Of a DNA stretch of 11,193 bases, positions 6,792 through 11,193 are shown one piece after another (the stretch's first letter is position 1; every line of letters starts with the position of its first letter). The stretch is from CAZEER01 sp964586315 (GTDB taxonomy: Bacteria > Fidelibacterota > Marinisomatia > Marinisomatales > UBA1611). The notes beneath the pieces were generated by a model. That model was not told the origin of the DNA and ran no database searches. It worked only from the letters and a program-made list of their open reading frames with translations. Position numbers and translations under genes: made by a program. The DNA is taken from positions 1 to 11,193 of the forward strand of contig CAZPHE010000071.1 of assembly GCA_964586315.1 (NCBI GenBank), in the 5' to 3' direction.

Positions 6792-7901
6792 TTAATACTT
6801 TTCCCACCATGGATTAATTGGCTCATTCATTGTATTTTTTGAAAAAATCTCACCAATCTCAGGCGTGAGAAGATTAAGGCCGATTTTATCTGAAAATTTT
6901 ATGGATTCTTTTACAGGTTCATCCCATGAATGCATAGCTAAGGTGAATACACCCCAATGTATTGGTAAGAAAATTTCACTACCTAGATCTTTTGCTGCTA
7001 AAACTGCTTCAGATGGAAACATATGTGAATATTTCCATGCTTTATTATATTGACCGCAGTCAAGCAATGCAATATTGAAAGGGCCATGTTCATCACCAAT
7101 TTTCTTGAAATGTTTACCATAACCACTGTCACCACTAAAATAAATTTTTATTGTTGGTGATTTTATTGCCCAAGAACTCCAAAGGGTACTGTTCCGATTT
7201 AATGGACCTCTACCTGAAAAATGTCTGGCAGGCAAGCAGTAGAATTCAATATTATCTTTTTTGAAAGATTCATTCCAGTTTAATTCAATGATATTTTCAC
7301 TCTTAACTTCCCATTTTCTTAAGTGATTACCAACTCCATGGGGAACTATGAAAACATTTACATTATCTTTAATAAGTTTAATTGTTGAATGATCTAGATG
7401 GTCATAGTGATCATGTGAGATAACCACAGCAGCAATGTTATTCAATGAGTCTGGATTTATTGGAAGAATCTCATTATATCTTTTTAGGCTTGGAATTGGT
7501 AATGGGGCAGCATGACTCCCAAGCATTGGGTCTAATAAAATAATTTTTCCAGAAATGTTTATCATAAATGCGGAATGTCCCAACCAAGATATTTTGTAAT
7601 CATTCTCAGGTATATTTTTGAATTGAAAATATTTAATTCTTTTAGGTATGATTTCACTGTTAGGCTTTTTATTACTATCATTTTTGAAAAAGTCCCATGT
7701 CGAAAGATCATCTGTCATAACTGGAGTTTCTTCTAAATTTTTAAAACTGCCATCTTTATAATTAAAAAATGTTTCATAATAGTTTTTCTGTATAGAAGTA
7801 GGATTAGATCCAAATTGAGGTGCTAGATTCACAAAAAAAAATAATATTACTGCTATAGTGAATAGAGTATAACTAGCGTAAAGGGTAATAGATTTTATCA
7901 T
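6792..7901 (-). CDS. Membrane-anchored MBL-fold metallo-hydrolase, NAPE-PLD/UlaG-like
   Basis: A 369-residue protein with an N-terminal hydrophobic segment (about residues 7-27) acting as membrane anchor or uncleaved signal, so the enzyme is probably periplasmic or membrane-attached. The metallo-beta-lactamase fold starts near residue 103 with WLGHSAFMIN and LLDP (D124). The metal ligands are complete: HDHYDH (H163, H165, D167, H168), H227 (PARHFSGRG), D258 (YFSGDSGYG) and H315 (LPIHWG). The LKRYNEILP, LWSSWAI and SHMFPSEAV blocks place it with N-acyl-phosphatidylethanolamine phospholipase D-like and UlaG-like hydrolases. In bacteria the substrate of this group is mostly unknown; a phosphodiester or lactone is plausible but not shown. 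The gene is alone on the minus strand, convergent with the DUF1501 gene and divergent from the amine oxidase. No Shine-Dalgarno is seen; an inverted repeat lies a few bases before the start. Confidence 0.88.
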   Translation of the reverse strand: MIKSITLYASYTLFTIAVILFFFVNLAPQFGSNPTSIQKNYYETFFNYKDGSFKNLEETPVMTDDLSTWDFFKNDSNKKPNSEIIPKRIKYFQFKNIPENDYKISWLGHSAFMINISGKIILLDPMLGSHAAPLPIPSLKRYNEILPINPDSLNNIAAVVISHDHYDHLDHSTIKLIKDNVNVFIVPHGVGNHLRKWEVKSENIIELNWNESFKKDNIEFYCLPARHFSGRGPLNRNSTLWSSWAIKSPTIKIYFSGDSGYGKHFKKIGDEHGPFNIALLDCGQYNKAWKYSHMFPSEAVLAAKDLGSEIFLPIHWGVFTLAMHSWDEPVKESIKFSDKIGLNLLTPEIGEIFSKNTMNEPINPWWEKY

Positions 7902-7906
7902 TTATA

Positions 7907-7938
7907 AATCAGGATATTATATAATATATCCAGTGATT
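7907..7938 (-). promoter_or_regulatory. Inverted repeat just upstream of the MBL-fold gene start
   Basis: AATCA-GGATAT (7907-7917) and ATATCC-AG-TGATT (7926-7938) form an 11-base-pair inverted repeat with an 8-base AT loop and a two-base bulge. It ends only five bases from the minus-strand ATG, where a ribosome binding site would normally be. It could be a dimeric regulator's operator or a 5' hairpin in the mRNA that affects translation. AT-rich composition makes part of this symmetry likely by chance; the GG/CC and outer AATCA/TGATT pairs are the better evidence. Confidence 0.35.
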
Positions 7939-8127
7939 ATTTTATGAATACTATCTAACCTATCCTAACTAACTTGAGTGTATTAAAGTAATTAATTTAG
8001 ACCTAAGTGCTAGAAGTTTAATTCAAATTATAATAAGGCGATGCTTATAACCTAATCATAAAATTATTAAATAGACTCGTGTTTTTTGTTTTCCAGATGC
8101 TAGGTAGATTTGGAGAATGAGTTTTTT

Positions 8128-9435
8128 ATGAAACGAATATTACTCATTATAATATTATTGATTATTGGGTGTTCTAAATCTATAAATGATAAAAGAATAT
8201 ATGATATAATAATTGTTGGAGCAGGAATTTCTGGATTAGCAGCAGCCGATAATTTGATTGATAATGGTAAAGATGTTTTAGTTTTAGAAGGTAGAGATCG
8301 AGTTGGTGGTAGAATATGGTCTCATTTATGGAATGGAGTTATTATTGAAGAAGGGGCTAACTGGATACATACTTCTGATGGGAATCCAATTACTTTATTG
8401 GTCGAAAAACATGGATTTTCTACCTATGAAACCCCATTAAACTCAATGGTAGCATATCTAAATGAGGTAAAAATTGATAATGATGAATATGATAACCTTG
8501 TAGGGAAGTTTTGGTCATACATCCTTGATAATAAAGAAAAAGGAGAAGATGAATCTTTGGCTCATACAATAAGTGATTTTAAAAATAAAAATTTATTATC
8601 ACCTGATGAAAAGATGATTCTAAACTATCTTTCAAATTCTGAGATATCTAACGAGTACGGGACAGACTTGGCTAATTTATCTCGAGATTACTTTGATATT
8701 GGAACGGGATTTGGAGATGGAGAATTGCTATTACCAAATGGTCTCCAACAAATCATTGATGTTTTAAGTGATGAAGTTGATGTTAGGCTTAACCATATTG
8801 TTAAAAAAATAGAATATCAGAAAAGTACAGTTATTGTACATGCTAAGAATAAACGATTCTATGCTAAAAAAGTTCTTGTCACAGTTCCACTCGGAGTATT
8901 GAAAAAGGGAGATATTGAGTTTTTACCTCCACTTCCCATAAGTAAACAAAATGCAATATCTGAATTAGGAATGGGGTTATTGCAAAAACACTGGTTATTA
9001 TTTGATGATGTTTTTTGGGATAATGATGTTATTTGGATTTTACCAGTTAATGAACAAAATTGGGAATGTATGAATTTTGGATACACTGGTAAACCGATAC
9101 TCTTGTGTTTCTCAATGGGTGAATATGCAAAAAATCAGGAATCATTACCTGATAGCCTAATAACATCAGACATAATGAATGTTTTACGAAATACCTATGG
9201 GCACAACATCCCTGATCCGATAGATGTATATTATACAAAATGGGCATCTGATAAATTCTCGTATGGTGCTTATTCATTTACTGCTGTTGGAAATACACCA
9301 GAAACATATTATGAAATTGGTTCTTCTGTTGATGATATAATTTACTTTGCTGGTGAGCATACTCATGAAATTTATCCTGCAACAATCCATGGTGCATATC
9401 TATCAGGAATCCGGGCAGCTCGATCCATGAAATAA
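8128..9435 (+). CDS. FAD-dependent amine oxidase (polyamine oxidase-like), predicted lipoprotein
   Basis: I place the start at the ATG at 8128 (435 residues) rather than the TTG at 8110, because MKRILLIIILLIIGC is a typical short lipoprotein signal and the GGAG at 8112-8115 then serves as a ribosome binding site, albeit at 12 bases. The predicted lipidated residue is C15, followed by serine, suggesting an outer-membrane anchor. The dinucleotide-binding fold is clear: IIIVGAGISGL (GxGxxG at 31-36), E54 for the ribose, and DRVGGRIWS. EGANWIH, the active-site lysine K287 (MGLLQKHWLLF) and the C-terminal FAD block FAGEHTHEIYPATIHGAYL complete a flavin amine oxidase resembling eukaryotic polyamine oxidases. 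Such enzymes oxidise amines with oxygen, giving an aldehyde, ammonia or amine, and peroxide. The exact substrate is unknown. No functional partner is adjacent. Confidence 0.9.
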   Translation: MKRILLIIILLIIGCSKSINDKRIYDIIIVGAGISGLAAADNLIDNGKDVLVLEGRDRVGGRIWSHLWNGVIIEEGANWIHTSDGNPITLLVEKHGFSTYETPLNSMVAYLNEVKIDNDEYDNLVGKFWSYILDNKEKGEDESLAHTISDFKNKNLLSPDEKMILNYLSNSEISNEYGTDLANLSRDYFDIGTGFGDGELLLPNGLQQIIDVLSDEVDVRLNHIVKKIEYQKSTVIVHAKNKRFYAKKVLVTVPLGVLKKGDIEFLPPLPISKQNAISELGMGLLQKHWLLFDDVFWDNDVIWILPVNEQNWECMNFGYTGKPILLCFSMGEYAKNQESLPDSLITSDIMNVLRNTYGHNIPDPIDVYYTKWASDKFSYGAYSFTAVGNTPETYYEIGSSVDDIIYFAGEHTHEIYPATIHGAYLSGIRAARSMK

Positions 9436-9536
9436 ATGTATGTTTTCATTTTAGGTTAATGATATTATTTTAAGTTTATAGTAATAAATATTTAGATTTA
9501 AACATCTTTTTAAAACAAACTATGAATCATTAAAAA

Positions 9537-10799
9537 ATGAATACAGTTATTTATTATATAGGTCTTTTGGTTTCAGAAATATGGACTCTATCTTCTGAGA
9601 TGGCACCCTATTTGTTATTAGGTATGCTCTTTTCAGGATTGATATCAATTTTTATAGATAATAACTTGGTTTTAAACCAAATAGGCTCAAAAAATATTTC
9701 ATCTATTTTAAAGTCAACAGTATTTGGAATACCTTTACCTCTTTGTTCATGTGGTGTTATTCCTGTTGCAGCAACACTTAGAGATGCAGGTGCTTCAAAA
9801 GGTGCAACCACATCATTTCTTGTTTCAACTCCTCAGACAGGTATTGATAGTATTTTTCTTACTTACGGCATGTTGGGACCAGTATATGCATTATTTAGAC
9901 CTTTGGCTGCCTTGATTTCAGGGATATTCAGTGGAATAGTAATCAATAAATTAGATGATGAGAAACACCACCATTCATCTAAAACTAAAAATATCTCAAG
10001 TGAACAAAAATCTCTAATAAAAAGAATAAAATTAGGATTAAAGTATGGATTTTTAACCCTTCCATCTGATATTGTTGTACCTCTTTTTCAAGGGTTAATT
10101 GTTGCAGCAGTCATTTCTCTTTTTATTCCCCCAAATCTTATTGCTGACTATTTTAATCTCAATTCATTTTTAATATACATAGTAATGCTCCTTGTGTCTT
10201 TACCTCTTTATGTTTGTGCAACAGCATCAATACCAATCGCGGTTGCTCTTATGGCAAAGGGGATTTCTGCTGGAGCTGTTTTTGTATTTTTAATGGCGGG
10301 TCCTGCTACTAACGCTTCTTCAATTGCTGTCATAAAAAATATTTTAGGACAAAAAATTCTCTACTTGTATTTATTGCTTATTTCCTCTACAGCTATTGTA
10401 TTCGGAGTAGTTCTTGATACTTTCTTTATGATTGATCCATCATCTATAAAAAATCTTTTACATGAACACCATACTGATGGTTTTATATCACTCTTTCTCT
10501 CGATATTATTTTTTGCAACCTTAACTAACTCGTATATCTATAAAATTCAACGAGGTAAAATAGTAACTAAAGACACTGCAACTAGTGCTAGTCCTTCAGA
10601 TGAAAATTTATCATTTAAAGTGAAAGGTATGACATGTAGCCATTGTAAGGAAAGCGTTGAAAGTGCAATTTATAGTTTTAAGACTGTGATTAATACTTCT
10701 ATTAATCTAACAACTGGAGATGTCCTTGTCATAGGAAACGGTTTGGATGAAAATGCAATAAAGGAAAAAATAATAAGTAGAGGATTCTCTATTGATTAA
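9537..10799 (+). CDS. SO_0444-type Cu/Zn efflux permease (DUF318/ArsP-like) with C-terminal HMA domain
   Basis: A 420-residue inner-membrane protein. Two homologous halves of several membrane helices carry the permease signatures: IPLPLCSCGVIPVA (C70, C72) followed by LRDAGASKGATTSFLVSTPQ in the first half, and SLPLYVCATASIPIAVALMA with MAGPATNASS in the second. Between the halves is a soluble loop with HHH at 144-146, and a later HEHH (309-312), likely metal-interacting. Residues 358-420 are a heavy-metal-associated domain with the GMTCSHC motif (C367, C370). The arrangement matches the SO_0444 family, which is thought to export copper or zinc and differs from the arsenic-only ArsP group by its HMA tail. 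Specificity is inferred. The ATG at 9537 has no Shine-Dalgarno, and the 101-base gap upstream suggests its own transcription. No metalloregulator is beside it. Confidence 0.9.
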   Translation: MNTVIYYIGLLVSEIWTLSSEMAPYLLLGMLFSGLISIFIDNNLVLNQIGSKNISSILKSTVFGIPLPLCSCGVIPVAATLRDAGASKGATTSFLVSTPQTGIDSIFLTYGMLGPVYALFRPLAALISGIFSGIVINKLDDEKHHHSSKTKNISSEQKSLIKRIKLGLKYGFLTLPSDIVVPLFQGLIVAAVISLFIPPNLIADYFNLNSFLIYIVMLLVSLPLYVCATASIPIAVALMAKGISAGAVFVFLMAGPATNASSIAVIKNILGQKILYLYLLLISSTAIVFGVVLDTFFMIDPSSIKNLLHEHHTDGFISLFLSILFFATLTNSYIYKIQRGKIVTKDTATSASPSDENLSFKVKGMTCSHCKESVESAIYSFKTVINTSINLTTGDVLVIGNGLDENAIKEKIISRGFSID

Positions 10800-10831
10800 T
10801 TAATATTTTATTGGTTTTTATTGAAAAATAT

Positions 10832-10855
10832 AAACCGTTCAGTTGGGTTTTCTTT
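10832..10855 (+). terminator. Weak candidate terminator after the metal permease
   Basis: AAACC (10832-10836) can pair with GGTTT (10846-10850) across a nine-base loop, and a T-rich run (TCTTT) follows. It sits about 30 bases after the permease stop. The stem is only five base pairs, so support is slight. Confidence 0.25.
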
Positions 10856-10882
10856 ATAAAAAATCTTTTTATATATAATTAT

Positions 10883-10910
10883 TTGTTTTTTTAGAATTAT
10901 GTTAGATTTC
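10883..10910 (+). promoter_or_regulatory. Candidate promoter for the secreted-protein gene at the right edge
   Basis: TTG (10883-10885) and TAGATTTC (10903-10910) are 17 bases apart, near the Bacteroidota -33/-7 pattern with one mismatch in the -7 box. Downstream, AGCCAATAA occurs twice (10921-10929 and 10950-10958), in the predicted 5' leader, and could be a regulator site. The AT-rich context lowers confidence. Confidence 0.25.
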
Positions 10911-10962
10911 TGTAACAGGCAGCCAATAATTTTTTATTTATGTTTTACAAGCCAATAAATTT

Positions 10963-10967
10963 AGGAG
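10963..10967 (+). promoter_or_regulatory. Shine-Dalgarno site AGGAG
   Basis: AGGAG lies seven bases before the ATG at 10975. It is the strongest ribosome binding site in the window and fixes the start of the last gene; most other genes here lack one. Confidence 0.7.
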
Positions 10968-10974
10968 TACTGAC

Positions 10975-11193
10975 ATGGTCAAGCTCAACATAATGAATAT
11001 TATATTACTCTATTTATTCTCCTTTTCAATCTTGTTTTCTCAAGATCTATACTATAATGATAAAATAATGATATATATTGATAATAGAGTTGATGATTTT
11101 CAAATTGCAGATGACCTAAAGACTACTTCCGTAGCTGTAATTAATAATATTTTATCTGAACATATTGTTAAATCAGTAGATAAATGGCTACCT
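10975..11193 (+). CDS. Secreted protein of unknown function, N-terminal part (3' truncated by window edge)
   Basis: The frame runs open from the ATG at 10975 to the window end (73 residues). It begins with a Sec-type signal peptide: K3, a hydrophobic core (IILLYLFSFSILF) and a probable cleavage near FSQ-D (residue 22-24), the SQ ending being common in Bacteroidota-like exported proteins. The mature part seen so far (YNDKIMIYIDNRVDDF and a segment ending SVDKWLP) resembles, loosely, the start of the propeptides of large secreted subtilisin-like proteases, but no catalytic motif is inside the window, so this is only a guess. A strong AGGAG precedes it and the upstream gap is 175 bases, so it probably starts its own transcript. 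Confidence 0.65.
   Translation, partial: MVKLNIMNIILLYLFSFSILFSQDLYYNDKIMIYIDNRVDDFQIADDLKTTSVAVINNILSEHIVKSVDKWLP

Noticed and set aside
8110..8127. TTG start for the amine oxidase at 8110
   Set aside because: It would put six extra residues, including E2 and E4, before the lipoprotein signal; the ATG at 8128 gives a standard signal and leaves GGAG upstream.
9494..9507. AGAT...ATCT hairpin followed by T residues between the amine oxidase and permease as a terminator
   Set aside because: The stem is only four A/T-rich base pairs, which is not enough for a Rho-independent terminator.
1..11193. CRISPR array, insertion sequence, phage or defence island
   Set aside because: No regularly spaced repeats, transposase, integrase or recognisable defence genes are seen; all clear genes are housekeeping, secretion, enzyme or transport functions.

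Overview
This window is AT-rich bacterial DNA, probably from an uncultured Bacteroidota-related or FCB-group lineage; Candidatus Marinimicrobia (SAR406) would fit well. Three things support this: a PorX-type response regulator fused to an alkaline-phosphatase-like PglZ domain, a secreted protein ending in a type IX secretion (T9SS) sorting domain with the YPNPFN signature, and generally weak Shine-Dalgarno sequences. The assignment is inferred from gene content and phrasing; no rRNA marker is present.

Positions 1-3089 (+ strand) hold a compact cluster: the C-terminal end of a class III nucleotide cyclase (cut by the window edge), porX, tsaE and tsaB. porX overlaps tsaE by one base and tsaE overlaps tsaB by 11 bases, so these three are very likely co-transcribed and translationally coupled. 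PorX is the regulator of T9SS genes in Bacteroidota; TsaE and TsaB belong to the machinery that makes the t6A37 tRNA modification.

Positions 3215-6357 (+ strand) hold a DUF1800-DUF1501 pair overlapping by four bases. This is a widespread two-gene module of unknown function. The DUF1501 protein has a twin-arginine-like signal at its start and a T9SS sorting domain at its end, so it is a predicted cell-surface protein. The DUF1800 partner shows no signal peptide. Together with porX, the window therefore contains both a T9SS regulator and a T9SS cargo.

Positions 6358-6791 are a 434-base gene-free spacer. Its only notable element is a stretch resembling the 3' half of a tRNA with decayed stems. 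On the minus strand follows a membrane-anchored metallo-beta-lactamase-fold hydrolase of the NAPE-PLD/UlaG-like group (6792-7901), with an inverted repeat just upstream of its start.

Positions 8128-10799 (+ strand) hold a predicted lipoprotein flavin amine oxidase and a heavy-metal permease of the SO_0444 (DUF318/ArsP-like) type with a fused C-terminal HMA metal-binding domain. The window ends inside a gene for a secreted protein (10975 onward) with the best Shine-Dalgarno sequence in the window. I see no CRISPR array, intact tRNA, rRNA or insertion sequence.
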